Shown: positions 23,891 to 38,215, numbered from the stretch's first letter. The stretch: 64,000 nt of DNA from Orthonyx spaldingii (GCA_013397795.1 VZTJ01003574.1:2647284-2711283); one strand, 5' to 3'. Notes: generated by a model from the sequence alone, not told the origin. A program made the numbers and translations.

Positions 23891-26800
23891 GGATGGAAAG
23901 CAAAATGAAAACTTGATCACTGAAGACAGAGAGAGGACAAAGCTTCAGCTGTCACATGTGGGACTCGAGGAAGCAAAAACGCTCCTCTAAAGCCCCAGGA
24001 AGGAAGGAAAGGCATCACAGCACCAAGCTGCCCATGATGTCCAACTGCTCCATCCCGCCGGGCTGTGTGGGGAGTGTCAGCCCTCCAAACCCCTCAGCCT
24101 CGAGCAGCACGGAAAGGTCAGGGGTGCACCCAGTGCCACGTCACCGAGGCTCAGCTCTTGGTGTGGGCTGGAAGGCTTTCAGCATCCTGCCACGCTGGAG
24201 CCAGCGTGAGTTATCTGCCAGGCTGGAGCTGGCAGGCAGGAGCCGTGGCCAAGGGAGATCCCACATCAAGCACAGGGCTCTGCACCCGGAGCTGCCAGCC
24301 CGCTCACAATTACACCTCTGCCCCTTCCTCTGGCCCTTTCATCATCCCAGACATGCAATACCAACCAAACCTGGCAACGGCCTCTCATTTACCTTCCCAA
24401 GGGTTGAAAGAACCTGGCCAATATTTATAGCAGCAAATCAAGCTAGTAGTGCACTGGCTGCTTTGAGAAAAATAGCTGAGGCTTTTCTGAGTCCAGGATT
24501 ATTTATTATTCATCAGATTGGATTCCAGCTTCCCCCTTCAATTTTATGTGTTGTTTTTCCTAAAATATGGATTTTAGTTTATGATGTTTTACTTAAGGAT
24601 TAAAAAGGAGGACACAGAAAGGCAAAACAGGAGAAACGAAAACAGGATGATAAAAAAAGACATTCTGTAAGAACAACAAAATTTTCAGCACACAAAATTT
24701 ACCCTCGCAGAAACCAGCAAAGGCCAGGACATCAACAAAAGTGACAGTGCACATTTTTTATGAATTACTTCAGACAAATGGATCAAGAATCCAGTTTACA
24801 CCAACACCTCTACCAGAGCCAAAGTGTCACAGCTGACAGAAAATATCCCAAATTGGTTGTGGGACCAAGTACCCTACCAACCAGGAGGATTCCTCTGGGA
24901 GGGCTGAAGCAGGCAGGAGGGGCAGGAAAAGGCACTTGGCTGATGCAAGGCTCCTGCTCAGAGCACCTTGCTCTCCTGTCAGCCACCTGGAGCACACCTG
25001 ACAAAGCCAGCTGACCACAGGGCCGTGAGAAAAGGATGGGATCTGCAACTGAATTACCACATCTATTTTCTCCAGGGCTTGCCCAGGACTGAGTCACGCC
25101 AAGAGGAGGCTTTGAGCAGGGTCTGGACCTGGGCAGATAAAAGCAGAGTTATTTGTGTGTGTTTGCTTGAATCAGCCAGAGAGAAAAGTGAACAACGCAT
25201 CAATCCTGCGAAATAAATATGGCACTGAAGAGGCTTACCCAGGAGAGATGTCCTGGGAAATGCTCTCCTTCATTCATCATCTGTCCAGGGAGGAGAAACC
25301 ACAAAGCAAGAACCAGCCATGGCCACAGGAGAGATGCCAAGGCACAGGGCACCCTGTGCCCACCCAAACCCTGTGTTGGTGGTGGTTGTGCCTGGCACTA
25401 CACAGTGCCCGACAGTACACAGGGCTGGGAGTGAAATAACAGGATCTGATCTTTCTGGGACTGTTCCTTCTGGGTCTTCCCCTTTCTCTCAGAGAAAGGC
25501 ACCCCCACAGCGGAACAAAACTCTGTCTCAGAGGTGGGAGAAAAAGGGATGATCCCTTCCCCAGGATCAAAAGCAAGGCAGAACTGACTACAGTAACATC
25601 CCACTTGACATGAGGCTGCAGGGGGGACCCAGTGCTGTGGGGTCAGGGTAAGAATTACCCACAGATGCACAAGGACACGCTCCTATACTGCTGTCAAGCC
25701 CTGAACAGGGAGGGGAAACAACCAGGGGAGCTTCTTCCCTGAGCAGAGTCTTTTGGGAGAGCCACCATAAGGGCCCTAGTGCAGTCAGGCAGGCATTTCC
25801 CATTCCCCTGGTTACTCCAGCAATGAATGCTCTCTCCCCTGTGTTACAGGTATTCTCCACTGCTGCAGGATCACGTCAGGACAAGCTCTGCAGTCCCCAG
25901 GGCTTGGGCAAGTGCAAGTCAGACAGGCAGAGCCTGAGTGCGTTTCTTCCATGCCAAGGGGAGGGAGAGACAGCAAGAACTACTTAAATGAGGAAAGACA
26001 AGTTCATAGAAGGGGTACTGCTTCATGGAACCAAATCCACCACAAAAATCCAAACCCAAACCCGACATCAGGATGTTGGTGGGAAGAAGGCTACAGAGCA
26101 GGCTTAGGATGGAAGACCAGGAAGAGGGAGAGAGCAGCACCTGCAGTAGGGACCATGACTGGAAAGAGAAGAACCAGGCTGAGGAAGACACCAGGAAAGG
26201 CAAGAGACACCTCCACAGCAAGAAACAGATGGTCCAAATGACAGGCAGGTCCTTGCACGTCACGTCAGGCACCCTGGGTAAACATTCAGTGCTGACATTT
26301 CACACCTACACAAGGCTGCATCATCACATCTCAACACCCAGAAGGGGAGACAACATCCTCGCTGCACTTGTCCCCAGTGCCAGGTCCTCCAGCCCAGATC
26401 TCTGGAATTAGACTTCAGGTCTATTCCCTGGAGAGCCTAAACAAAAAGTCTGTGTGTGAGAGAAGGGAGTTCAGCTCAACTGGTTTGTTGCTCTGAAGAG
26501 CTGCTGTGCCTGAGACACCTCTGCTCTGGAGGTCTCCAATTTATTTGGTCACTTCTCCCTTGCTGATCAGTCCAGGGCGAGAATTTGCAAGGATTTTCCA
26601 GGGGCACAAAAGTCCCTGAATTCTCCTTGATTTCCTTGCCATCCCAAGAGTCACAGCAGCCTTCCAAGGCTTGTGATGAAGGGCCACATCACCTGGAAGG
26701 GGACACCACGAACATCAACAAGTCATTTTGTCATGCAAGGCCAGAGGGGAAGCATGCAGGTGTCACCAGCCAGAGAGGTAACATCACAGCAACAGCTTGC

Positions 26801-29800
26801 CAAGCCAGGGTGTGTGATTTAGGGAGCCTTTTCCTTCCTGACATCTTGGGAATTAGTTCTGATGTCCTAATGCCTCGATCATTCAAGAGTTTATCTTCCC
26901 CCTTCTTCACGAGCTTCAACACCGGACAAACTGAGCAGCTTCTTACTTGACTGAAAAAATACTGAATAAAACAAGAATGGTAGGATTTAGGAACTGGGCA
27001 AAATGGATTCAGATCTTGCCAGAAGCAAGAGGAGGTTGCACCTGGATGCAATTCCAAGGGAGTGCTTTGAGCACAGGGGGGAGCAGCAAAAATCCCAGCA
27101 CTGCCCTGACCAAAGCCAGGCTAAATCTGTGATGGGCTCAGGGTAAAGGAAGTGACATTTTTCTGCGAATTTGCTGTTCACCCCAATCTTTCACCCAACT
27201 GGACTCACAGCAAGTCAGTAGATGCTGGCTGGCAGCAAATACCATCTTGCTGATGTTGCAGAATGACTCCCACTGAAGCACTAAATTGACTCCCAAAATT
27301 TCCACCTTTGGCAAAGAAAATTTTCCCCAATGCTACCCAATGAGAAGTCTATTATATTTCAACAATAGCAGGAAAATAATAACCACTTGTCCTTTGGAAG
27401 GCTAAGAACAACTAAGCAATAAGAAACAAGCAATTTCACACAGGACAATAAATTTTCTCTCTGTCATAAAAAAAATTTGTCATTTTTTCCCCTCAAAGAT
27501 CCCAGTGTCTCTAAAGAGTGAATGAAAACCAGAAAATTGCTGCTTGATTCCTCCTCCACAACACGACTCTGAGTATATTGAAACATCTATGGCATCTATG
27601 TAACACAGAGAAAGGAAATCAGAATTACCTCTAAAAGAGCAATGGGGCTCCAAATTCCTGATTACTGATTGTGGCCATTACACCTTATTGCAAAATGAGT
27701 TTGTGCTAAGGGCAATTAATATCCCCCACCCCAAAACATTTCAATCAGATCTGGAGCCTGCTGGAAAACAAAAGCACTTTTTGTGGGAAAAGATTCACAG
27801 GTGGTTTTTCTATCCACGCACGTCAAAATTGGGGTTTGGAAATTAGGGAAGACAACTAATCAGAGAATGCAACAGTGTAACTATTTCCACCAAGGTACTT
27901 GTCCATCCTTGCCCAGTGACTGTGTATCCTGGCACTGCTCACAACCCACCTGGGTCCTGGGCAGAGGGAAGGTTTTGTGTGTAGCAGGCACTTCAAACAC
28001 TTCCTTAACACCTGCAACAGGTATGACACATTTCCAAGAGCTGTCAGCTCTACCTCAGCTCTCAAGCATCTCAAGAAAGGCAGTCAGCATTTCTTCTAGA
28101 CCCACCTCAGTTCCTGATGGAGGGCACACATCCATGGCACACTCAGCACTGCTCCCAGTGACATCAGCTCCTTCAGCTCGGGAGCCAAGAAAGACTTTTA
28201 TTCACCTGGGTCGTAAGATTTAATAACTGTTAGACCTCTGAAACATCCCACACAAAATGAGCTTGGGCAGAAATGTTAGATGGGCTTTGAGAAGAGCAGT
28301 CCTGCCCTGGACTGAGGACGTCCTTGCTGCAGTGAAACCCAGCTCCTTGAACAAGAGCTTACACCAGTTAAGTGTTTCCTAACAGTGCAGAGGTTCTGTT
28401 CAGAAAACTGGGGTGAAGCTGGAGGGCCACACTCCCTACCCTTCACTCACCACATTCTCAGTGCCATTTTCAGCTCCACAACATGAAACCTCACTGTCTA
28501 GGGCAGTACAGAGACCCAAAGCATGCGGTCCAGGGGAAGCAAATAGTTTAAGTCAGCCAACACAGAGGCCTTCCACAAGCATCATGCACCAAAGACAAGT
28601 TATTGCAAGCTTCCCTTCACAGCCAAGTATCTGCTGCTCACCCAGCCACACCACAGCAACCTCCTGGTAAACTCATTTCTACTCAAACCTGTAAGCTTTT
28701 GTTGCAGAAGGCACAACTGAGAAATTTAGATAAGAGATGGCATTTAAGATAAGAGAAAGTATAATAATCTCCTGATTATACCTCCCCTGCAGCCTAATCT
28801 GTCCCCACAATCTGCACACAGAGACCACCACAGCACCATTCCCACACCGCTGGGTGACCCACGGACCCCCAGGCAGGATCTGAGGAGCACTGGGTGATGA
28901 AGGCAGATGAAGTGCACACAGCTTGGCCAACCTCACCTGCCTTTGATCTGCAGCTCACTGTCTTGGCAAGGTTTAGGGAGCTAATCCTCCCCTGTGGCTG
29001 GGGGAAAGACAGCGACCTCCCCAGCTTCCTCCAGCTGCACAGCCCCACACAGCTGATGGGGTGGGGGGAACTGAACTGCCTGGGGGCAGGTCAAGCTCAC
29101 AAGCTCAGGGGAAGTGTTGAGCACGTCCAAATTGTGTGAATTTTGTCTGAAATCCTTCTACTCCGCAGCAGCCAGCCTAAGCAGTGAGAGCCTCACCTGC
29201 TGGCTCCTTCCCCTGCCTATTGCAGCAGCCTCTCCTCGTGCCCCGAGCCACCCTGGGCAATGGTGAAAGTGCGGGTGTCATCCCAAACGCATCACAGAAA
29301 GATGTAACACTGCCTGAGCAACCCACCTTGTGCAATGCAGGTGTAACACAAGCAACCAGGGCAGATCCCATCCAGCACAGGCTTATCTCATCAGCACAAG
29401 CTCCATGGGTCAGGTTGGAGAGGTGATTTCACACTGCACGTTATCGGGGACACACCACGTACAGCACTTGCTGGACAACAGGAGCTGCTTTCTCTTGCAC
29501 TGTACAAGCCAAGTCACCCAGCCACACAGCACTGGTGGCAGAGGACCCTGATTCCTGCCCCCATTCCAGCATCCTGCTTGGAATGGCAGATTCCCACCAG
29601 CCTTGGCTGATCATAGCAATGGGAGAGCGGTGAGAGGTTGGGAAGGGAAATTTAAGTTTGGGATTTGCACCTGAAGCCCACCACCAGGGAAACCAGTCTC
29701 AAAGTGGTGGCAATAGCCTGTTCCACACCTGATGCCTGAGGAAAAATATGGTTGGCAGGAACTGCAAATCCTTTGAGCAAATTCTGAGCATATTCAGGGG

Positions 29801-32800
29801 GAGCCAAGAAAATGGACTTGAAGCAGGGACACACTCCTGGTGACTCAGCACAACACAATAGCGCAATAGGGAGAAAGGCCTTTTACCAAGAGATGCAGTC
29901 TGCAGGGGAGAAAAAAGAAGAGAGGGATCCCTCCCTTCTCAGAGGTCTCCAGTGACCCTAACAGGCAGCATGAAACCCTCATGAGACAAAGAGGAAGGAG
30001 TAAGATACAAAATCCAAGTGTAGCAACCAGCCTGTGAAGAGTCAACAAGGGAGGAGGTTTGGTGTGGGAGACAAGAAAGGCTCTTGAGAAAGAGCTCGAG
30101 AGATGAGCCCTGAGATGCACAGGAAATGAAACAGCACCCAGAGCTCTGCACCTGAGCTGCCACCCAACCAAACACATTTCAACACGGCCACGAGCTATTT
30201 CCTCAGCCAAGCACAGACACTGGTGAGGGATGCAGGAAACTGTGAGGACCTGTCTTTAGGATGCTGTTCTGCAGTCCCCAAAGAGACTGGTTCACTCTCA
30301 GCAGCCTCTGTTTTGACTGACATTTCCACCTCCTGGACTGTAACAGCAGAGGCGAGAACGTCACCACAGTGGGGTTTCTTGTGGCTTTCCACACCAGCAG
30401 GTCTTTCATCAGTAACTCTGGTACCACTCAGCTTTGACTTCCACACCACCCCTTTCACAGAAATATCATCCCTATCTGTGGAGAAGAAGGCCTGGGTCTC
30501 CAGAGTCAACTCACCAGCTCCAGCTCAGGACAGGGAGTCCAGAGCCAAACCAAACTTTCGCTGCAACACCACATCCCTACCCAACGCCCAAACTCTGGGG
30601 CACCTTCCAGCAGGCAAAGCCACGAAGTGTCCCACGGGACAGCCAAAAGAAACAGAAACACAGGTGCTGATCTTGGCTCAGCCACTGCAGCTGCAAAGCT
30701 GAGCTCCACACGGGCTGCAAAAGCCAGCTGAGACAGGGGCAGAACAGCTGGATGCCCCAGCCATGCCGCACTCCCACTGCCAGCAGCACCCAGCCAGCTT
30801 CAACCAAACCTGCCTCGCCTTGTCCCAGCTGGAGGGCACAGCATGACCACTTCCAGGCCAGGAAACAAGTCTGAAACAAGTCACTCCACCTTCCAGTGAG
30901 TCAGGATCCCTGTCCATGAAGAGTGGTCACAGTACAACCTCTCCTATCTCACAGGTCTCCAGCAAAGATCCCAAGCATGCCTGTGCAATGCTGGGATTAT
31001 GAGACATCCCATCTCTGTGACAGCTTCCAGCAGACAGGAGAGCAGAGAAACAGTCCAGCAGGGATGCAGTGGAACTCCAGCAAGGATTACCTGCTGGAGA
31101 AAAGGACTGTTTCCAGCACTGTCCCAGACTCTTGGATGTAGTTTGACTCACACACATACCAGCACACACAAGTGGTGCAGGTTTTTCCCTCCAGCCCTGC
31201 CTTGTCTCACAGGACTGGCCATGAAATCCTTGTGAAAGGGGCTTTGCAAAACCCACCAACCAGGACCTCAGCTGTGGGGCCTGCAGAGGCCCATGACTGC
31301 CAGGGTGTGGTGAGAAACACGGTGCACACAGTTCTCAGTCAGGCCAGGCTTCTTGAGAGGCTACAGGAAAGTAGAAGCAAACAAAATTCAGAGTGGGCCC
31401 ATAGGCCCCGCTGAGTTTTTCAGGGGGCTGCAGCCATGTTTTTCCTCTTAAATTTTCACATCAATTGCTTTCCTTAGCATTCCTGACATGTTTTCCTGGC
31501 TTTACCTGGCTGTCATGCTAGAGGTTGATGAGAGGTTTCCACGGGCATGTCATCACTCTGAGCCAGAGTCTATACCACCTGCATGAGAACAAAGACCACA
31601 AAATTAAACACAACCCCACACAGAACCTCCTGGAAAAACCATCTTCCACACTCTGCACCACCAGCCCATCTGTTTTTCAGATGTGACAGGACTCATTTGA
31701 ACACCACCACCTGCACGGACAGCATGCAACAGATCCTGCAAGGCCACAAGGCAGCTTCATATCCAGCCAGGATGAAAATTCAAGCAAAGAAAAGGCTTAG
31801 GAAAAAGGAAAAACAGTGTTGTAACTGAAAGGAAAGGAGGTATTAGAGCCTCTCCAGCACAACAGTCCTGTAAATGATTGGAAAGATGCTATGTTGAGTC
31901 AAGAACAATTTCACTGCTGTGTCTCTGCACTCACGTTTTGCATTTGGACATCTCAGCAGAGCTGATAACCTTGGAAGGGGCCTCCTGAGCCACATGGCCC
32001 AACCCCAGCTCTGAGAAACCTTCATGTAGGTACCTCATCTCCCCTCCAGCCAGGCAAAGCTCCCAGGCAGCCAGCTGGGACTTCACGACTCAATCTGTGC
32101 AACTGGGAAGGCAAAGGGTTAAATCCCTTCCAAAACCCCTTCTGTTTAGACACAGGGCTTGTTTTAACTAACCTCAGGGATTTCAATGGAGTTGTTAGTC
32201 AAAGTGGTGCAGGTAAATGTGGACAGATTATAGTAGCACTGCTAATTTTGCCAAGGAACTGACTTCAGATGAACTGATGCAAATGTTAAGAACAAGTTCC
32301 ATGCAGCTTACGAGTGAGCAACAGCAAGAAAGGAAAAAACCTTAATTAAATAGTTAAATCACATAAAATTTCTCACTGGATGAAAACAAAGGTTGCTTAG
32401 CAGGAAAAAGGCAAAGGGTTCCTAAGAAGAGGAGTGGCCAGCACAGGTTAGCTCTGCACATTCCAAAAGCCACATCTCATCAAAAGCCCTGGGGTGATTC
32501 ATGCCTTGGGGAAAGCAGAAATACCTGGGGAGGAGGTGGAGCAGGATCCAGCATCTCCCTGGTGGGCAGGAAAGGAAAGTCTCACCGGTCTGTGCAGGCA
32601 GGAGGGCTCCAGGAGGATGGAGGCAGGTTACAGGTTGCCACAGGAGAGGTAAGTGTGCCACACATCAGGAGTAAAGCTGGTTCACTGCCAAGTCCTGCAC
32701 TCTGGCTGCAGAGGCTGGGGGAAGACACTTGCAGTGAGCAGCGTTTGGCCCAGGGTGGTGGGAAGCTGACGAAGGATAGGAAGGGTCTCAGGACATTAAA

Positions 32801-35800
32801 TAAATTCTGGGATAAGAATCACAGTCATGCTTTTAAAGAGGTTTCTGCCAAGGCCACAGCATGCACTCGCTCCTGGGCTTGGTGGCTGCACTACCTTGCC
32901 ACTCACTGCAGACAGACAGACAGACACGCTGGCTCCAACCATGGTGCCACAGTCACAGTCCCTGTCACTCAGCCTTGAGCTCTCTGAACACCTTGGATAC
33001 CACAGGGCCCATTTCCTGTCAATCTTGAAGACAGGGAAAACCTTTTGCAGTCTCTGCTAGAGATCTACCATTTGGCATTTCAGCACCTCTCCACCTCCAG
33101 CAGCTTCTCCCAAAGCCTGGGCTCCCAGGCCAGGGCCAGAGCAGCTTGTTGCAGGATGAGTGGCAGCAGATCCTGCAGCTCTTTGATCCAGACTGTGAAC
33201 TGCTGGGGTGGATTAAGGAAAGAGGACTTCAGCTGACCTTCATTAGCTTTCTGCTGCTCCTTTCCCAACTTGTAAATTAGCAAGTATTTGCATCCAAAAG
33301 GCAGGCCAGCCAACCGATGGGGCCAGGGCAGAGGCACTTGCAGAAGGGGGCAAAGGGGCTTTTCATTTAAGTGAGGGGAGAGAAAGAATCTACTTTCCTG
33401 TCTACCAGGGCCAGGCTGGAAAACCCAAATAACACAGATGCAACCTGGCTTTGCCTTGCTCCCCTCTGGTGCCACAGTGGAACCTGGCACAGGGCTGGCC
33501 AGATGAGCACATGAGATTTCAAAGCTGCCTCCCAACTTCAGTAGGCGGCAGAGCAGAAAGGAAAAGAGCCTCTCAATCACCACACCAATTTTCCTTGCTA
33601 TTGAATATAATCATCTCTGCTCTCTTTCATCTTCACTTCTCCTGCGAGAGCTGGCAATGAAGGCAGCACACAGTGAGGAGAGGAAGAGTGGGGGAATTGC
33701 AGCAAAGAATGTAACCTCCAAAATGCTCTGCCCAGCCACGGGCAGGGAGAGCAGGGAAACAGGGAAAGCAACAGGCCCACTGCTGTCAAAGAGTGGGAAA
33801 AGGGAGCAGACTCCGAAACTTGCTCAGCTTTGTTTCTTGCCCTCACCACAGCTGCAATATCTCCAGAGCACTCTGGGCCTGCTCAACACCACCAACAGCC
33901 CCTCTTAAAGGTATCCTAAGAATCTGGATTATCCTCTGCAGCACAGAGCCTGGACCACGCCTCCCATCTCCCACCTGGGCTGCCAAATTTAGAACACCGA
34001 TCCCGTGGCTCACCCTTATTTCTGGTCCTGCTTCACTGCATGACCTGCAGGTACTCAGGCAAGAATTTCTGCTTCTGTCCCCATCCCCTGGGCTGCTGTC
34101 AGGGCGTTTTCATGGGCAATCCATTCCTTTGTGCTCAGGTGAGCTCCTCTGCCCCCCAGCAAAGTCGCTGGGCTGATGGGAAAGGCCGTGCCAGCGGGCA
34201 GGTTTTCACTTTCTCCTCAGCACACCTTGCTCCAGACACTTTGTGGTAAGTGTTCCTTTTTAAGATCTATTGATTTCATAAATAATAGAGTAAAAGAAAG
34301 AAACACATCACACAAACACACAGGTCAAATAATCTGTCCCTTAGGAAACAAACAGGAGCTACAAAGAAAAAAATAGCCCAGCAGGCGAGCATTGATCTTT
34401 AAGCAGGAGATCAAGTGGCATTGGAGTTATTTGTTAATTAACTTAACAGCACATAGATAGGGCCATATTCAAACAGGTCACCTTGGGGGTCTTGCTGCAC
34501 AAACAGGAGTCTTGAAGCCTGCCTTTCCTACCCCAGGAGCACTCAGCAGTTTCTGTAACACCGCAGCTACCTCTGTCTTAGTTCTGCTGACTGATGTCCA
34601 TGACAGACAAGTGCCAAAAGCCAAAATCTTCATCCCTAACCCCTGGAAAAAGCTCCTGGCCTAGGGAACACAACATGGAACGAGAAACTTGTCCAGCCAC
34701 AGGCCTGTATCAGAAGACTCTGACAGAGAAATCAACACCTAAAGCCTCCAGGACGAAAAGAACAATGTCTTCCGAAGTAACCACAAGCTAGAAAAACAAA
34801 AGGAAAAGGATATTCCTAGGCTTTCACAGGATGAAAACCCTCTCAGTTAACCCTGATTAGCACAAGGCGCCTGCTTCACCACACAGACCAAGTGTAACTG
34901 GAGACAGGCAGAGCCTTTGTGGCAGAGTGGATTCACACAAGGGGAATAGCAATGACCCCCTCATGCCCTGCCCATACCATGCTACCAGGAGGATCTCGTG
35001 GTGCCCAGCACACTCCAAAGTGCTCATTTCAGCTGAAACAGGCACAACTCCTTTGTCCAGTTGGAAGATCTGCACACCAAGGCTCAGCTCTGGCTGTGAA
35101 AATGTGAGGATGGAATCATTGCCAAAAGCAGCCACTCCAGAGGGAAGCCAGGCCATGCAGGAGCTCCATCCAGGCAGCTGCTCAGCTTAACCCTTTCAGT
35201 CACCAGCTGCAAGAACAGCTACCACCAGTGGCACATGCTCCACACTGCCACAAGCTCTTGGAGTAAGCAGGATCAGCGTCAGTAGCATTCCCCATGGGAG
35301 ATTTGCAGAAAAATCCTTGTGCCACGCAGAGCACCACTATATCCTCAGCTTGCCTGGTCTCTGGAAGGCAGCAGTGAGTCATTAGCTGCATGGAAGGTGC
35401 CTGCAGGGAGCAGAAACAGAGGTGACAGGTTTTTGGCATTGGGTCACGGCACTGATTCAAGCCTAGCATTTTTGTGACAACAAAATGGTGCATTTCCAGC
35501 TGTATTGCATTATCAGGGAGGAAGGGCTGGAGTGAGTATAAAGAAATCTAAAGGTGGTCACTGGGGAAAGACTTGCTCGCAAATAGCAAACTCCTGGCCT
35601 CCAGCAGTGATCACCTGGCCTGTCTCAGCTGCAGCTATGCAATGACCCTCTGCCAGAACATCCCCAGATATTCATGATGCTCATCCTCACCAGAAACCAC
35701 CCCAAGGAGACAGGGAGAAAGTAAGGGATGACAGAGACCCGTGCCCTGGAAGCTCATCACTCCCCTCACTGACACCCCACATCCAAATCTCTGACAAGCT

Positions 35801-37054
35801 CTCCTTTCACGGAACCTGTACCTCCACAGAGGAAGTAATTTATAGACATCTCCCCTGACAAGGAGAACAGGGGGGCTGAAGAGTGATGTCTGCCTGCAGT
35901 GGCAGTTCTGTTGCAGAGCTACAAATAGATCCCAGCTTTCCCTGAGATACACGTAAAACTTCCCATAGCACACTGAATCCAGGTCAAATACGCAGAGGAG
36001 TATCAATAAGAGAATCTTCTTTCCCAGCTTTCCAAAACTCCAGGTGATCAGGCCGTGCCACTTGAGAAGCACTTGCAGACCAACCGTTTCTAGAAGTAAG
36101 AGAAGGAACACAGCCCTGCTCTCACGTCAGAGCGACAAACCTTTGTAAAACGATTCGCTTCCCTCCCCTCCTACTCACTCGTGTTTCAAAAAACATTTCG
36201 TTCAAAAGCAGCTCTTTAAGGAGGTTATATAATAAGTGATTTGTACCACGAGGCTGGCTAGTTTTAGCCCAGCTACTTAGATCATAGTTGGATTTTATTT
36301 CCCAGTTATAGCTGGCGGCCTCACGTCCAGTGACGAGCCTGTGGGCAGAGGATGCTCCTGGCCACTGCACTTCCCAGCCAGGAGAGTCAGCACCACAGAG
36401 CTCTGCTGTTTCTGCCTATTCAGTAATGATCTCTGCTGTCATATCTGTCCAATTCCAGCTCCCAGACAGGAAGGAAAGTGGGCAGTGCTTGAAGATTCTT
36501 ACTTTTTCACAGATCACGGTTATGTTTAACATGCTCCATGCTCACAGCAGCCAAAAAGCCATTTGCAGCAGCACCGGGCTCCCCAGGGGCCAATCTCAGC
36601 ACAAAGAACCCTTGCTGAAAGTTTAGTGAGGTCATATGTCTGGCAAATGTAATGGCAACAAATTAAACTACTTTTTTAAGAACTTGGCTTCCACTGTGCC
36701 TTGGAGATCTAAAACAAAATCCTTAACTCTTTGTAGCCTCCCCCTGCACAGAGCTCACCACAACAGGTTTTCCAGGCAGGATTTGGCCTCATGCAGCACA
36801 GACACCATGTCAGCCCAAGGACAAACCACAGGCTGCTCCTCACTTGGCTGTTCCACTGCCCCTGAGTTCACAACTTCACAAATGGGACACTGCAGATGTG
36901 TCCACATAAAAAAAAAATCATGAGTGTAAAAATAAAAGTGGGTTTAACTCACTCCAGAGGCTACTCTCTCCTCAGCACTAAAAACTGTGGTGCTTAGTGG
37001 ATAAAGCACGGAGCCTCAGGACAAGCCAGGCAATAGGATTTGGGCTCCTCAAGA
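23891..37054. other. Intergenic DNA, no gene seen
   Basis: No exon or RNA gene is supported. The plus frame at 23956-24603 is long but has no domain, and its C-terminal part runs into an AT-rich island at 24400-24620. A second island at 34250-34500 holds the palindrome GTTAATTAAC (34433-34442), an HNF1/homeodomain-like site. A purine-rich patch lies at 24601-24665. Both islands are candidate conserved non-coding elements on composition alone. Confidence 0.5.
31955..32025 (-). mobile_element. Possible very degraded CR1 3' fragment
   Basis: The plus strand contains 'ccttggaaggggcctcctga' and, a few bases on, 'catggcccaaccccagctct'. This resembles the reverse complement of the CR1 3' UTR, where a 'ggaagggacct' block precedes 'agtccaaccccc'. 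The match is short and the flanks do not continue it, so chance similarity is possible. Confidence 0.35.
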
Positions 37055-37069
37055 TTTTTTTTTTTTTTT
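37055..37069. repeat. T15 homopolymer
   Basis: Fifteen consecutive T residues. If read on the minus strand it could be a poly-A tail remnant of a retroposed sequence, but no recognisable retroposed body lies beside it. Confidence 0.95.
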
Positions 37070-37410
37070 GAGGTTGTTGCCCAATGTTTAAGCACAAGGA
37101 TTAAAAAGTAAATCCTGTATTTTCCAAGCCTTGCCTGCCTCTCAAGCAATAGCCAGCCTTCAGAAATGCTGGTACATTTTAAGTCCTACTCCAGGTAAGA
37201 GGGTTGTAAGGGGGAAAATGAAGTCACTGAGATTTAGGATAAAGAAGGTAGATAATGCTGTCAAAATCTTTTCAGATAACCTTTCTTGCCACCTAAATCA
37301 CATAGAGGTTGTAAGAGTCCCTCTCCTCCTGACTCCCCACACCCACCCACCCTGGGTTACCTCTATAACAACATGGAACAAGTTCAGTCCAGAAAAGCAA
37401 TTTTCCCGCT

Positions 37411-37959
37411 CTACTGCTTTTGGTTGGGATAGAGTTAATTTTTTTCCCAGTAGCTCCTAGGGGCTGTTTCAGATTTGTGCTGGTAAGAGTTGATAATTCA
37501 GGGATGCTTTAGCTGTTGCTGAGCAGTGCTTACACAGAGTCAAGGCCTTTTCTGCTTCTCACCAAGAGAGGAGGCTGGGGGACAAGGAGTTGGGAGGGGA
37601 CAACCAGGACAGCTGAGCCCAACTGACCCAAGGGATATTCCAGACCAAATGGCATCATGCTCAGCACATAAAGCTGGGGAAACAAGGAGAAAGGGGGAAA
37701 TTCAGAGTGATGGCATTTGTCTTCCCAAGTCATCACTACAGGTGATGCAGCCCTGCTGTCCTGGGGATGGCTGAACACCTGCCTGCCCATGGGAAATGGT
37801 GAATGAATTCCATATTTTGCTTTACCTGATCAACTGTCTCTATCTCAACCCACACGTTTTCTCACTTTTACTTTTCTGACTCTCTTCCCCATCCCACCTG
37901 GGGTGAGTGAGTGAGGGGCTGTGTGGGGATTACCTGCCAAATGGGGTTAGAACACAACA
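37411..37959 (+). mobile_element. Degraded solo LTR of an avian endogenous retrovirus
   Basis: This roughly 550-base block matches, from memory, an LTR frequent in songbird assemblies. In order it has 'ttggttgggatagagttaat' near the left end, a 'gggaggggaca' block (about 37592), a 'caggacagctga' block followed by 'gggatattccagacca' (37632-37647), and 'gcatcatgctcagcacataa' with 'agctgggg' directly after it. Further on come 'tatctcaaccca' and 'gttttctcacttttac' (37840-37872), and finally 'tgccaaatggggttag' and 'acacaaca'. The 'acataaagc' at 37666-37674 sits where the LTR TATA box is expected, which is why I place it on the plus strand. No internal viral genes flank it, so it is a solo LTR, worn by substitutions. 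The class (ERVL- or ERVK-like) cannot be decided here. Confidence 0.72.
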
Positions 37960-38215
37960 CCCTACATCCCCACTTGTCCTCAGCACTTAATCTGTTCTAC
38001 AAGGACAATTACATCTTTCAAATGGATTCACTCAGAACACCTGAAAAGGAAAAGCATCTGCATCAAACGTGTCCAAATGTGGGCACCTGTGGGCACACAT
38101 GAAATGTGTCATTTGTACGGCCATCCTGTCTAGAATACCACACACAAATTGCTTCTGTGGTCTCTAAGACATTAGAAACTACACAATAAAAGGATGCAAA
38201 GGCTATTTTTAAAGT

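Noticed and set aside
23956..24603. 215-residue plus-strand open frame
   Set aside because: Low-information sequence without any recognisable family; it runs into an AT-rich island with no change in coding character.
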